Source: Molossus alvarezi
Taxonomy: Eukaryota; Chordata; Mammalia; Chiroptera; Molossidae
NCBI GenBank assembly: GCA_037176705.1
Contig: CM073898.1
Span: 22,676,488-22,740,487, forward strand
DNA: 64,000 bases
Direction of reading: 5' to 3'
The position numbers were made by a program, and so were the translations under genes. Under the pieces are notes generated by a model. The model was not told the origin of the DNA. It saw only the letters and a list, made by a program, of their open reading frames with translations, and did not search any database. Numbering within the stretch: the stretch's first letter is position 1; every line of letters begins with the position of its first letter. Of the stretch, positions 35,401 through 46,514 are shown one piece after another.

Positions 35401-36283
35401 TAGGCAACAAAATTTCGGACATCATAGGTAGCAGAATTTTCACTAATACATCACCTAAGGCAACAGAAACAAAGGATAAGATAAACACATGGGACTACAT
35501 CAAACTAAAAAGCTTCTGCATAGCAAAAGAAACAACCACCAAAATGGAAAGGCAACCCACAGTATTGGAGAGCATAATTGCCAATGATATATCAGATAAG
35601 GGGTTAATTTCCAAAATATATAGAATACTCATACAACTCAACAAAACGAAGACAAAGAACCCAATTAAAGAATGGGCAGAGGAGCTGAATAGACACCTCT
35701 CCAAACAGGACATACAAATGGCCAAGAGACATATGAAGAAATGCTCAACATCACTCATCAGAGAGATGCCAATTAAAACAACAATGAAGTATTACCTCAC
35801 ACCTGTCAGAATGGCTGTCATCAACAAAATCATAAAACAGCAAGTGTTGGTGAGGGTGTGGAGAAAAGGGGATTCTAGTACACTGCTGGTGGGAATGCAG
35901 ACTGGGGCAGCCACTATGGAAAACACTATGGTGTTACCTCAAAAAAAAAAAATTTAATTGCCATTTGACCCAGTGATCCCACTGCTGGGAATATACCCTA
36001 AGAAGCCTGAAACACCAATCAGAAAGAATATATGTACCCTTATTTTTATAGCAGCACGATTTACAATAGCTAAAATCTGGAAACAGCCCAAGTGTCCATC
36101 AGTAGACGAATGGATAAAAAAGCAGTTGGACATGTACTCAATGGAGTACTATGCAGCTGTGAGAAAGAACGATCTCTTACCCTTTGAGAGACTTGGAGGA
36201 ACCTGGAAAGTATTATCCTAAGTGAAACAAGCCAAGCAGAAAAAGACAAATACCACATGATCTCACTTATATATGGAATATAA
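32475..36283 (+). pseudogene. L1 ORF2 remnant (endonuclease, RT, Cys-region)
   Basis: Remnant of the endonuclease/reverse transcriptase. The ATG at 32475 starts MAINKYISIIILVVNG and hits an early stop near 32626. The endonuclease continues in the same frame at 32796-33317 (IIAGDFNTLL, KIDHMLGH, SDHNGMKLEIN). The RT region needs three frames: 33751-33957 (NKSPGPDGF), 34302-34499 ([18 protein letters not shown]), 34547-34762 ([13 protein letters not shown]; the FADD catalytic motif is intact). The C-terminal part is at 35178-35393, 35544-35957 and 35958-36221 (MPFDPVIPLLGIYPKK, YYAAVRKNDLLPFE). The last codons shift frame once more to a TAA at 36281-36283. Many stops and indels make it non-functional. 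Confidence 0.92.
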
Positions 36284-36547
36284 TGAATATAACAGTCTGA
36301 GGAATAGGGTAGACCCAGAAACATGGAAGTAGAGTACAGACTGACAACCCTCAGAAGAGGGGGTAGTGGAGGGAGGGAAGTGATAAACCACAGAACTTAT
36401 ATGCATGTACATATAACCGATGGGCATGAACAATAAAGCTGGGTATGGGGTGGGGGGTATTGGGAGGAGGGTGTCAAAGGGGAAAAAAAGGAGAAACATC
36501 TGTAACAAAAGTAAATTAATAAAAAGTTATTAAAAAATTCAATTAAT

Positions 36548-37839
36548 ATTGCTCTTTTCTATCTGCATAGATTCCAAATATCCAAATGATGAATTAGCAG
36601 ATAAAAATGTTATGTGTTTGTTTTATTATGATTAAGGTAAAACTCTTAACTACCTTTTCTTAAAAGTAATTATTTTTAATAGAAACAATTATCATCTATT
36701 TTATATTTTATAAATATAAACTCCATTAAATTTTGCCAGTCACGGAAAGGTCTTAGAAAATCTTGTCTATACAACTTGGTAGCCTAGAGAGTTGTTTTTA
36801 CCTTGATTTGTTTTTGTGTTGCTATGATTATATTAACAAACTAAATAAGGTATGCTTTAGAACCTGTTATCAAAATATTTAGATTCAATTGAGTGCTTAT
36901 TTTTAAGTGTATATTTTCCAAAAAGATCTAACTGTAAAAGTACGTATATATCAATGAGATGGACATGCCAGGAATTTTTCTGTTAACAATTTCTAAAACC
37001 TCTACAAATGACAAACATTTTAGAATGTTGCAGAGAATTTTCATCTTTTGCTTAATGTGAACATTTATACTTGAAATGTAATCAAATCAAATTTAGTGGA
37101 TGGTGACATACAATGGACCCACCTACTGTGGCTGTTATCAATGGCACCAGAATTTTTCAAGATATTATAATTCATGGTTTTATAGGCCTTACTATTGTAT
37201 AATCAGCAACATTTGATGCTAAGGGGTGTGAATACTACACTTTACTACACTTTATTTTCATTTGATGCTAAGGGGTGTGAATACTACACTTTATTTTCAA
37301 TTTTATTGAATGTTATTGCATTTTATCATTATAAGGCAGTTAATTGTGTTTCTGAATAAAGCTTATCATGACAAATTATAATTAACATACAAAGTATTGA
37401 ATTCAAGAAAGACTTTTAAATATTATTTAGAATAAATACACTATTCAGTCAAAGCACATGAGAAGATATGAAATATGTAAAGTATTTTAAATTACAGTGT
37501 TATTTTATAGTAGGACTTTTAACAATTAATAGGGAATGATCCATTTTTATACAAATGCACATATTAAAATTTTTTTTCATTTGTAGATATTTGGAACGTA
37601 TATATTTTAAAGATAGTGAAAGACCCTGCCCCTTCTAGTGACCTATCAAATATTATTTCAGAAAGAAGTTGGGGTATTTAAGACTCAGGCAGAGTTCCTT
37701 GTTCCTTCACTGCATGCGTGTGACTTATGACCATATTTTCCTTATAATGGGCCAAGAGCCATGTCTTTCTAAACCACGTTAATCTTAATTCTGCTCTCAG
37801 CAGTGACAAAGAAGAATTCTGTGCTCTTTCTCTGTGCCT
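36548..37839. other. Unassigned AT-rich sequence
   Basis: No gene or named repeat, apart from the small tandem duplication at 37212-37299. Confidence 0.4.
37212..37299. repeat. Tandem duplication, 49 + 39 bp
   Basis: The unit tttgatgctaaggggtgtga..ttttca occurs at 37212-37260 and again at 37261-37299 with no mismatch in the shared part. The first copy carries an extra internal 10-base repeat (ctacacttta). The lack of divergence suggests a recent event or an assembly artefact. Confidence 0.95.
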
Positions 37840-38150
37840 TGACAGTGCTTCAAATATCTGAAGACAGCTGTCATATTTCCACTAAGACCTCCTTTATCTG
37901 GGGACAATGTCTCCAGGGTTCTCTCTCCCTCTCGTCTTTTTTCTCACTGTGTCTCATAGGACATTTTCATCAGCTCACCATTCTTGTTGCCCTTCACTGT
38001 ACTCTCTCATTTGTCAGTTCCTCTTTTAAAATGTGACACTCAGAATTTAACACAATGCTAGTTTATGTAGTTTGCCTGGTGGGGAACTCAGAGGTAACCG
38101 TTTTATGTTCTGTTAACTGCACTTCTATTCAGACAACCTGAGTGTACTAA
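37840..38150 (+). mobile_element. CR1/L3 LINE relic
   Basis: Very old LINE of the CR1/L3 group. The text ctgaagacagctgtcatatt, then aagacctcctttatctgg, ttcatcagctcaccattctt, cttttaaaatgtgacactca and gaatttaacacaatgctag follows the CR1 3' region I remember from amniotes. No ORF remains. Confidence 0.65.
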
Positions 38151-38787
38151 AGGGATTTAAATACTAAGTTTATTTTGAGGTTGTGTGTAAAAAATTGGTA
38201 AGGCAATGATAGCTGCAGGTAGATAACACTGGACAAGGTGAAGAAAGGATGAATTTGTTACAGGTTAGGCCAATACGAGTGTAAACATTGAACTAAATGG
38301 CCTATCACACAAATCACAGGAGCAGAGAAAAGTGTTAGTGGCAGAAACTAAACAGGAGGTAGCAAGGGAAAGGATAAATACTGCAGGGGGCGGGCCAAAC
38401 GCTTTGGCCAACAATGAGTAATCAAAAAATCATCAGGTACTAAAAAATCAGAATACTTTCAAGATATTTGGGAAAAGGACCATTCTAGGAGATATTAGAT
38501 GAGGCCAGTATTAATAATTAGTGTTCATACACTAAATTTGTAGTGTGAATTTCAACACCTTACTTGGACCCATTTTGTTAATGAGGGAAATTTGGGATAA
38601 GATAAGATAATAACTGATGGTGGGTTTTTAATTGGTACAAGCATTTTTGGCAGCAGTTTAGTGATTGCTATTACAGTTGAAAATGTACATATTCAAACCT
38701 GGCAGTTGTTGGTGTCTAGCCAAGGTTTCACTCTCATATGTAAATAAGGAAGTGTGTTCAAGCATGTTCAATATTACCCTATAATGG

Positions 38788-38810
38788 AAAAAAAAAAAAA
38801 AAAAAAAAAA
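38788..38810. repeat. poly(A) run
   Basis: 23 adenines in a row. No element with a clear 5' boundary precedes it, so I cannot say which insertion it belongs to. Confidence 0.95.
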
Positions 38811-38869
38811 CCCTGACAACTATCTCTTTCTCTGTATGGAAATAAATGACAGATTATTAATTGGGGTTA

Positions 38870-39058
38870 AAGTAACTATGGGATAAAAAGTACAGCATAG
38901 GGAATATATCAGTGATATTGTAATAACTATGTATGGTGTCAGATGGGTGCAAGATTTATCGAGATGATCACTTAGTAAGTTATGTAATGTCTAATCACTG
39001 GAGTGTACACCTGAAACTAATATAATAATTTATATCTCCTGTAATTGAAAATAAAACA
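38870..39058 (+). mobile_element. L1 3' UTR fragment (sense)
   Basis: Text of the L1MA-type 3' UTR: gggataaaaagtacagcata, gtaataactatgtatggtgt, ggagtgtacacctgaaacta, ending aattgaaaataaaa. Confidence 0.78.
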
Positions 39059-39229
39059 TGATAGAGTGGAAAAATAACTATCCTGGATCTTTATATATCA
39101 ACATGTTAACTGTGGGAAAAATATTGATCAAAATATGGTAGAAATATATCCATAATCTAAACAGCAAAAAGTGTATAAACTCATCTGTGAAGGAGAGAGG
39201 AACTGTCACAGTACAAAAGTAAACAGCAT

Positions 39230-40170
39230 TTAAAGGCTTTTTTTCTTATAAGAGACACATCTAAAATATACCAATGTAAAGATTAAAAGGAAATGGGGGA
39301 GGGGGGACATGTACTAGTAAATGATAAACAAAGCAAAAAAGTAGAGAAGTTATTTGAACAATATTAGAAACTATATACTGAAAATTAAAATTATTAAAAA
39401 TTAAAGGAGTCACCACATACTAATGAGAAGCAATTTGCCAAAATTATATAATTCCAAACAAATGGGTAACATGTGAAAAAAGAGCTGCAAAATATTTAAA
39501 GCAAAAATGATAGCCCAGCTGGTGTGGCTCAGTGGTTGAGCATTGACCCATGCATCAAGAGGTCGCTGGTTCAATTCCTGGTCAAGGCACATGCCCAGGT
39601 TGTGGGCCAGATCCCCAGTGCAGGGCGCAGGAGGCAGCTGGCCAATCAGTATTCTCTCTCATCCATGTTCTCTCTCATTAACATTAACATTTCCCTCTCC
39701 CTCTCCCTTCCTCTTTCTCTCTAAAAATCAATAAAGAAAAAAAAAAAAAAGATAAAATTATAAAAAGAAATATAAACAACCATATTATAGTGTAACAGTT
39801 TTAAGACATCTATCTCAGTAACTAAACTGCTAAAAAAAAATGATAATGAAAGATTAAAACAATGACACAGAAAATTGGAACAGCACAGTCTTTTAAATGT
39901 GCATCTATAGAATCTTTCAACTAGTGACATTTTCCTGAGTAACCATTTAAAAACCTACTATGTATTGGTCCATAGAAAAATTAATAAATACAAGAGCATT
40001 AATAGCATTCACATAATTTTAAAAAATACAAATCAATAAAATTAGAAATTGATATAAAATAAATTATAAAATAAGATTTTGGAAATTTATGAAAATGATG
40101 CTAAATAATGAATTAATATAGAAATTATCATGTTAATTAAAATATTCAGAGTTGAAAAATCTGTAGATTA
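39230..40170 (+). mobile_element. L1M relic, ORF2 endonuclease region
   Basis: A-rich sense L1M with marks of the endonuclease region: ataagagacacatctaaaat, ttttaagacatctatctcag, tctatagaatctttcaacta, tattggtccatagaaaaatt, agaaattgatataaaat. Interrupted by the Ves SINE at 39513. Non-coding. Confidence 0.55.
39513..39750 (+). mobile_element. Ves SINE
   Basis: Starts gcccagctggtgtggctcag and has box B-like ctggttcaattcctgg. Ends tctaaaaatcaataaag plus an A-run. Weak TSD aaaaatgata / aaaaaagata. Inserted in the L1M relic. Confidence 0.88.
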
Positions 40171-40489
40171 TATTAGGGCTAGTGGATAGAAAGACTCAGT
40201 CTCATTTGTTCCCTTATGTTTAACTTCAATGTAAATTAAGCACCTTTCCCTAAAATTTTATAAATGGTTTAGAAAATTCCTATAGAAAATAAAAGGCTAA
40301 ACTCCACCAGTGCAATTGTGAAGATATAGAAAGGATGATTGCCCTCCAGATGTCACATCCTATTATAAAGCTAAACTAACTACGATAGTGGAATCTTGGC
40401 AAAGAAATAATAAATGGAACAGAAAAGGATGCTGAAAAACAGCCCATTTTAAAAAATTGGAAGTTTGCCTGTGATGGAGGAAGTGTTGT

Positions 40490-40600
40490 TTATCATCATT
40501 TACAGAGGGAAAAAACAGAGAGAGGTTTAGAAACTTGCTCAAGATTCTGTAGCAAGAAAGTAGCTCAGTTCATTTTGACCCTGGACTTAGTCATGTGAGG
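40490..40600 (-). mobile_element. MIR-type relic (antisense)
   Basis: The text tcatcatttacagagggaaa, then agagaggtttagaaacttgc and gtagcaagaaagtagctcag is antisense MIR/MIR3. It lies immediately before the SPIN insertion. Confidence 0.68.
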
Positions 40601-40619
40601 ATATGAGCTGGGCCTAAGT

Positions 40620-40811
40620 CAGCAGTTCTCAACCTGTGGGTCGCGACCACTTTGGGGGTGGAACGACCCTTTCACAGGGGTCACCTAAGACATAACAGTA
40701 GCAAAATTACAGTTATGAAGTAGCAATGAAAATAATTTTATGGTTGGGGGTCGCCACCACATGAGGAACTGTATTAAAGGGTCGCGGCATCCGGAAGGTT
40801 GAGAACCCCTG
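40620..40811 (+). mobile_element. SPIN (Space Invaders) hAT MITE
   Basis: A 192-bp non-autonomous hAT element. Its ends are inverted repeats, cagcagttctcaacc and ggttgagaacccctg (14 of 15 complementary). The inner text (tgggtcgcgacc, gaacgaccctttcacagggg, aaaattacagttatgaagta, ggtcgcggcat) is that of the SPIN family, with the middle of the longer form deleted. The 8-bp flanks gcctaagt and gggtaggt agree at 5 of 8 positions, a decayed hAT TSD. It codes for nothing and would have depended on a SPIN transposase in trans. Known for the family: SPIN reached several tetrapod lineages, including bats, by horizontal transfer. Confidence 0.9.
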
Positions 40812-40819
40812 GGGTAGGT

Positions 40820-42084
40820 AGTGCGGGGGAGAAAAGGAGGTGACAACAGAAACCAGTGGCTGTCATTGGGGCTGACCATCAAACACTTCTGGCTCCGCCT
40901 TCCAGTGCACGTGGTGGGCTGCACTCCTCAATTGAGTGTAAAGTTAGCCATAGGAATGAGAATTTCTCTGGACAGGAAAATGGGAGATTCAATCAGGTAT
41001 CTCACTTCCACATAGTAGGTTAAAAGCCAAAGCACGATTTGGATTTGCTAAATTTTTTTCCAACTGCTGTGATGATTGGGTTTCTGGATGAATTTGCTAA
41101 ACCATGTCGGACATGTAATTTGAGCAAAACATACACTTTTGTTATGTAAATCCATTGATATTTGGCAGCATAATCTAACCCAACTTGACAAAATACGACA
41201 ATTATGAAAAAATAAATGAAAAAGAAAGGTTCGTGAGGTTGAGAGACACATAACCCTACTTTTTACTTAAGTTAAACCATGAGATTTCTTTATTTATTTT
41301 TTCAGTGCCACACTTTAATTCACACAGACCAAAGTAAATCCAGCAGAAGAATTTGTTCAACCTAAAATACTAGGAAGTGATAAATTTTTCTGCTACAGCC
41401 AAAATGTCAAAGAGAGACTGGCTTAATGTTTAAAACTCTGTGTGGTTAAACTGGTGTTTCAATTCATTCTTTTATAAGCGAGACCTTGAGTATTTAAGAG
41501 TCAAATCAAAAGGGAATCAAATGATGTCGGTGTAATTCCTCTCGACTTGTCTGAACAACCATCCATAGGGTGACTTACTACACTTAGATGATCGCCTGGG
41601 AAGAGGATAAATGAAGTATTTAATTCCTGCACATGATTTAGAACCAAGAAGACAAATCCCAACCTTTGTTTTCTGAGTCAAGTGTCAGGATAATTTTTGG
41701 CAAGAGCCCTTCTTTCTTTGCTGTTAATACAAAACCTACATGAACTATTCAGATTAGCTTTCTGGCTTGACATAAATCACCAAGAAACTACTTAAATTTT
41801 TATTCTCTCTCCTCTACAAAAAAAGCTGCCATTGAGCAATTTGAAATTTCTATTCACAGAGCATAGAAAATTAGGCTGCCGATTTCTCTTATCAAATGCC
41901 AGAGTTTTGTCATACATGTAAAGTGTTAACTAGCATTTGTAAGTATCTAAGTAAAAGGAAGAAAATATTTTAGGGCAGTGCATGAAAAGACATAAAAATA
42001 TAAGCTGATGTATGTACATATCAATGAAGATTACATTTTTTTATAGTAAAAATGAATGAGAATCTTCTCATTTGATGACTCGAA
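40820..42084. other. Unassigned, largely unique sequence
   Basis: Just after SPIN (40860-41010) there is text resembling an old eutherian repeat that I cannot name. From 41280 to 41960 the sequence is non-repetitive with scattered CpGs (ctttataagcgagaccttga, aatgatgtcggtgtaattcc), a candidate conserved non-coding block. Confidence 0.3.
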
Positions 42085-42290
42085 AAATATTCATTTATTC
42101 ATTCAAAATACTGTTATTGAGTATTAGTGAGAGGCTAGGTATAGATTTTCACATGGAGGTATAGCATCAGTGCCTGTCCTGAGAGAGCATAGGTCTTTGG
42201 GGAACTATAAAGCTTCAGATAGAAAGGACGATAGTAAAGGAGCTATAATCCTAGGGGTAAGTTTTAAGGTCTGAGTGGTTCCACCACAAA
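42085..42290 (-). mobile_element. L2 relic (antisense)
   Basis: The text ttcatttattcattcaaaat, then ttattgagtattagtgagag and gtgcctgtcctgagagagca, ggggaactataaagcttcag, is the antisense L2 3' end. Confidence 0.6.
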
Positions 42291-42414
42291 CAAAACAAAC
42301 GTCCGCCACAACATGCTTCTTCCACATTTCCTGAAATCTGTATTTTTATCTTGCTATAGTTGCCATAATTTTAACTAGAAAAACATTTTCTCTTTCAGCT
42401 TATTTTAACAAAAA

Positions 42415-42610
42415 GAGTATAAGATTTGAAGTCAGACAGTACTGGGTTTCAATGCCAACTCTATTAGCGAGCCTCAGGAGCTGGTGTCGAGAACCCAAGA
42501 ATCCTGTTTCCTGAGAAGGATATTTACCCCATAAATGTTGCTTTAATTTGTGGAAACATATGTAAAACATCTGAAGTACCGAGGACACAGTGAGTGCTCA
42601 ATATGTGATT
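42415..42610 (+). mobile_element. MIR relic, interrupted
   Basis: The MIR head agatttgaagtcagacagta, ctgggtttcaatgccaactc is followed after unrelated sequence by the tail ggacacagtgagtgctcaat. Partial and disrupted in the core. Confidence 0.55.
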
Positions 42611-44160
42611 CCAATTAAACAAGTCAAGTTCTTTATAAAGAAAAAGACAATTTAAAGCAAAAATCTATTTTTAAAAGTCATTGTTATTAGACAATATAAA
42701 ATATTAGCTAATAGATATTGAGTATTATTAAATAAAAACTTAACAGATACTATTATCTATTAAAAATTTGAGTACATTCTAACTAATATAGAAGCCCCTT
42801 CCTAAGCCATAGAAGACAATGAAAGAATGAGAGGTATAGTCTCTTCTTTACAGTAGTTTGTATCAAAGAGTCCTCCACAGTCGAGCTGAAATTAATCTGA
42901 GCTCTTTCATCCCTTTGCTGAATTACTCATCTTAAAAAGATAAATGTTAGGACTGAGGAGGATCGGAATTTTGAATTGGGGCTGGAAGCATAATGCAGGG
43001 GCGCGGGGCTGATACGGGCAGGGCCAGGCATGGAGAGTACACAGGGGTCTGAGGAAATGGGTTTGAAGAGGGGAGGGTGCAATCCTTAAAGGAACAGAGT
43101 ACATTGTCGAAACCACAGTTCTCTGTTTTCAAAATTCTGTCTGTAACTATCCTAGGTATAGTTAATCTCTCCCCATTTTTATTCTCTTGTACATTTTAAT
43201 ATCCCTGACCCCTGGATATAGAACTTATATTATTAAAACCTGATTGGAGAACCACAATTTATTACATTGATTATATGGGAAAATTTAATCTTACTTCTAG
43301 ACAACTAATCTATAAATGAATTTTCAAGGCTACCTTTATTGGCTGATCATATACTATTTAGACAAAAACTAAACAGTATGTGGAAGAAGGGATAAATCCA
43401 TGTCATATTATCTAACACAGATGTTTCTTCAACAACATCAAAAATAAAAGAAATGATTACATGTACTTTGAAAGTATGAAGAAGTTAGATTGTCTCAGAT
43501 ACTTAATTTGAAAATATCACAAAACGTATCATGTGACTGAGGTCTCAAGTGAGAAGGTGCCTATTTCAAAGGAGCTGTGAATGGCTGTGGACACATATAA
43601 ACCTGCATGTCATCCACAGTACTGAATGTGATGTAGAAAAAAGCAATGGCTAATAAGCCTCAGGAGTTAAGGATTCATTTACCACCTGCCTGTAGGGACA
43701 GGTCGTCTCTACCTGGAACTCCAGGAACTGTATCGTGTTTGTCATGTTATCAAAGTGGCAGTAAGGCAGAAGTTGGGAAAAAGGGAAGAGGTGGACTTCA
43801 ATTTTTCTCATCTACAAATCTGTTCAGCAAGAAAAGCTCATTAAGTCAGGGAACCACAGAGGCAGATAACAGTGGTCTACCTGCTTTTTACTTGACTTTC
43901 TACTTCCTGCCATTTTATCCATAGAGCCTTGGCTAGGATCCAAAACAGAGAAACCATACCCCTAGATGATTTTACAACCAGGAACAAGCATTATCTCAGA
44001 AAATAGCTTCAAGATGATCCTTCTGAGGATGACCCCGGTTTCCCTAAATTGATACTCTTATCACCGAAAAGGAAACACTTTTTCCCTACTTTGATATTCA
44101 CCATAAATCAGCGCTTAGCCCAATCTGAATTCCCTAACCCAAGCCCCACCCCATTCTTTT
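42611..44160. other. Unassigned sequence
   Basis: No gene supported. A 92-codon frame at 43646-43924 starts with ATG but has no recognisable domain and a composition like its surroundings. Confidence 0.35.
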
Positions 44161-44164
44161 CTTT

Positions 44165-44460
44165 TTTATAAAAAAAAAAAAAATTATTGAGGTAACACTG
44201 GTTAATGACATTAATAGGTTTCAGGTGTACACTTTTTATAATGCATCACCTGTATACTGTATTGTGTGTTCACCACCCCAAGTCACATCTCCTGCTGTCC
44301 CCATTTACACCCCTTTGCCCTCTTTTACCTTCCTTCACCCCCCTTTCCCTCTGGTAATCAGCATACTGTTGTCTGTGTCTGTGGGGTTTATTTTTGCTTA
44401 ATCCCCTCACCTTTTCACCCATTCCCCCCAAACCCCTCCCTTCTGACAGCTGTCCAAGCA
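44165..44460 (-). mobile_element. L1 3' UTR fragment (antisense)
   Basis: Antisense L1MA-type 3' UTR: ttataaaaaaaaaaaa tail region, attgaggtaacactggttaa, tttcaggtgtacactttt, actgtattgtgtgttcacca, ccctctggtaatcagcatac, ttctgacagctgtcc. Related to 8995-9310 and truncated inside the 3' UTR. Confidence 0.82.
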
Positions 44461-45235
44461 CTCCCTTGCAAGCAGAACATAGAAAAGGTTAAGCAGTGTT
44501 TTAACACAAACGCTACTTAGAATCTTTAAAACCTATTAGAAACAAATGACGGTCTCCTATGCCCTATCAGGGCAGGGAACAGCTTGCTGTCAGGGCCACA
44601 GGTTTAACAAGATGAGAGAAAACGATTACCGGCTTTCAAAATGTCAAAATAGTTTAAGAAATCTGGCCTGTGCAAATGCCATTTCAAAGATTAGCGGTAA
44701 TAATTATGGTAGAAACCTACACTCCATAAAACACAACAGTGGAACTTTAGGATAAATAAAAAGAGAAGCCTATGTTGAATGTGACACTTTCAGCCTGTAA
44801 ATATTTCCGAAATTTTTTGACAATTAATCTGCGCTGGAAACACTGTTCTCAATTCCCTTGAGTTAGATTAATTAATGTGTTATATCTTGAACCAGAAAGT
44901 CTTTTTGATTGTCATGGGCAGTGTCACTAGAATATGGCCTTAATTCACCAGTGACTAGTGACATTACTTTAGTTACTAATACCAAACCTTATTGGCAGAA
45001 GAGCAACCTATTCGTACTCACAATCTGTCAACTGGATCAAAGGGAGTTTCACTGCACAGGAATATACTCCACCCTTGGTTTCACTGATACAAAGTTTCTT
45101 GGCTTTTAAAGGCATTTTGGCATCCTGAAATATCATAGAAACTTATCCAAAATCCTTCCACGACTGGAGAATAATTGTTTCATGTTTGTTATCTTCTTTT
45201 CAGAGAAGGCTAACATGCTCAGCAGGGGGCTCAGG
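44461..45235. other. Unassigned, apparently unique sequence
   Basis: Nothing recognised. Even composition, low repeat signal. Confidence 0.35.
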
Positions 45236-45529
45236 AAAAAAAAAAAAAAAAAGGAAATTTCAATAACACTTATATAATAAATAAGGAGAGTCTTTTATAC
45301 CACAGGGGAAAATACTCTCAAAACACACAGTAGTGAAACTTTAGCAAAACAGTGTCATATTTACAGAAATATTCAACCAGATTTTGAACTAGTTAACAAT
45401 GTATGGGTGTTAGTCACTGAGTAGTGGAGAAACAGGTATGATCATTGCATGATCTTAGAGTTCTCTCCTCATTATAGATAGCTGAATTATTCTCTCTCCC
45501 TCTCTCTCTCACACACATATATACATACA

Positions 45530-45690
45530 TCACTAAAAATATTTATATTTATATATATAAATAACTATATTTATATATAAATACTTATATTTATATGTAA
45601 ATACTTATATTTATATATACATATTTAGTGATATATATCACCTAATATATCACTAATAAATATTTAGTGATTATATATTTAATAAATTGG
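45530..45690. repeat. AT-rich palindromic minisatellite-like block
   Basis: Repeated words aatacttatatttatat are flanked by inverted copies tcactaaaaatattta (from about 45530) and taaatatttagtga (about 45657). A smaller palindrome, tagtgatatatatcac, lies inside. Likely to form hairpins. Confidence 0.85.
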
Positions 45691-45732
45691 TTATATGTAA
45701 CTGTATACTGAGCTTTTGATAAATATGTAAGA

Positions 45733-45976
45733 ATAAGCATTGCTTCACAGGTAAGAGTGTGAACATTGTAGTTTGACAACACTCAGATGTCAGCTCTGCC
45801 AATTCCTAGCTATATGATCTTGAAAATGTTAATGAGCAAATTTAAGCTTGTTTCCTTACCTACAAATGGTAGTAATTAGTTCTTGCATTGTAGCAGTACT
45901 GTAAGGGTTACATGAGCTTATGCCTGTGAGCAGTGAATCTGTGCTTGTCCCATAGCAACTACTCAATATGTAGCTT
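45733..45976 (+). mobile_element. MIR SINE
   Basis: Sense MIR: gtaagagtgtgaacattgta, ctctgccaattcctagctat, atgatcttgaaaatgttaat, aagcttgtttccttacctac, agggttacatgagcttatgc, gcaactactcaatatgtag. Close to complete. Confidence 0.8.
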
Positions 45977-45977
45977 T

Positions 45978-46012
45978 GCTGCTGCTGCTGCTGCTGTTGA
46001 TGATGATGATGG

Positions 46013-46043
<31 letters not shown>
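45978..46043. repeat. (GCT)n(GAT)n compound trinucleotide repeat
   Basis: About six GCT units, then about fifteen GAT units with one GGT interruption, attached to the end of the MIR. The poly-Ala/poly-Asp peptide read here is not a gene. Confidence 0.97.
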
Positions 46044-46514
46044 ACCGTGGTATGTAGTATACTTACCCTGTGGTATTTCAACTTCAAGGCTAAGAAATCT
46101 AATAAATTAAGTAAGCTGATTTAACTAAGAACATTGAGAAATTTAGGTTTGGTTTTCAGAGTTTTGAGTCATATAAGTTTCCATCAATTAGAATTAATCT
46201 TTCACAAGTGTGCGATGTCAGCTAGAGCTGCATTTAAACATGCAGAGCGTGTTGACCTGGGTCCTTTTAGCTTCCAGAGTCTCTCTTTTTTTCCAAAGAC
46301 TCCTGTGTATAAGTTTTCTCTTTTGTATACACTGGGTACAGAGTATTTAGTCTGTTATAATTCCCAAGAGGGTAATGGCATAGTATGGAGCAACATCTAG
46401 ATTTCAATTCCAATGCTTCCAATAAATACATGGGTCTTTATTCTAGAAGTCCCTGAGTCTTGTCAATGCTCTGTTTCCTGAAAAATGCAGATAGTGACTT
46501 TTGAAGCATTATTT

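Larger units (their letters stand above)
30725..36533 (+). mobile_element. Full-length L1 (LINE-1), inactive
   Basis: A 5.8-kb sense L1 flanked by a 14-bp TSD with one mismatch, aaaatttaattaat (30711-30724) and aaaattcaattaat (36534-36547). Order: 5' UTR 30725-31524 with the internal promoter region, ORF1 31525-32427, a 47-bp spacer, ORF2 32475-36283, a 3' UTR of about 250 bp with a purine-rich block and gagaaacatctgtaac, and an AT-rich tail. Both ORFs carry stops and frameshifts, so it cannot move by itself. Its 3' UTR resembles the HAL1 tail at 12716 and the tail at 61270. Confidence 0.92.

Noticed and set aside
40620..40811. Hairpin as a host microRNA
   Set aside because: The complementarity is limited to the terminal inverted repeats of a hAT element.
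43646..43924. 92-codon ORF as a gene
   Set aside because: No domain or codon signal; length is within chance for this window.
45933..46124. Poly-Ala/poly-Asp frame
   Set aside because: Translation of a trinucleotide repeat attached to a MIR.
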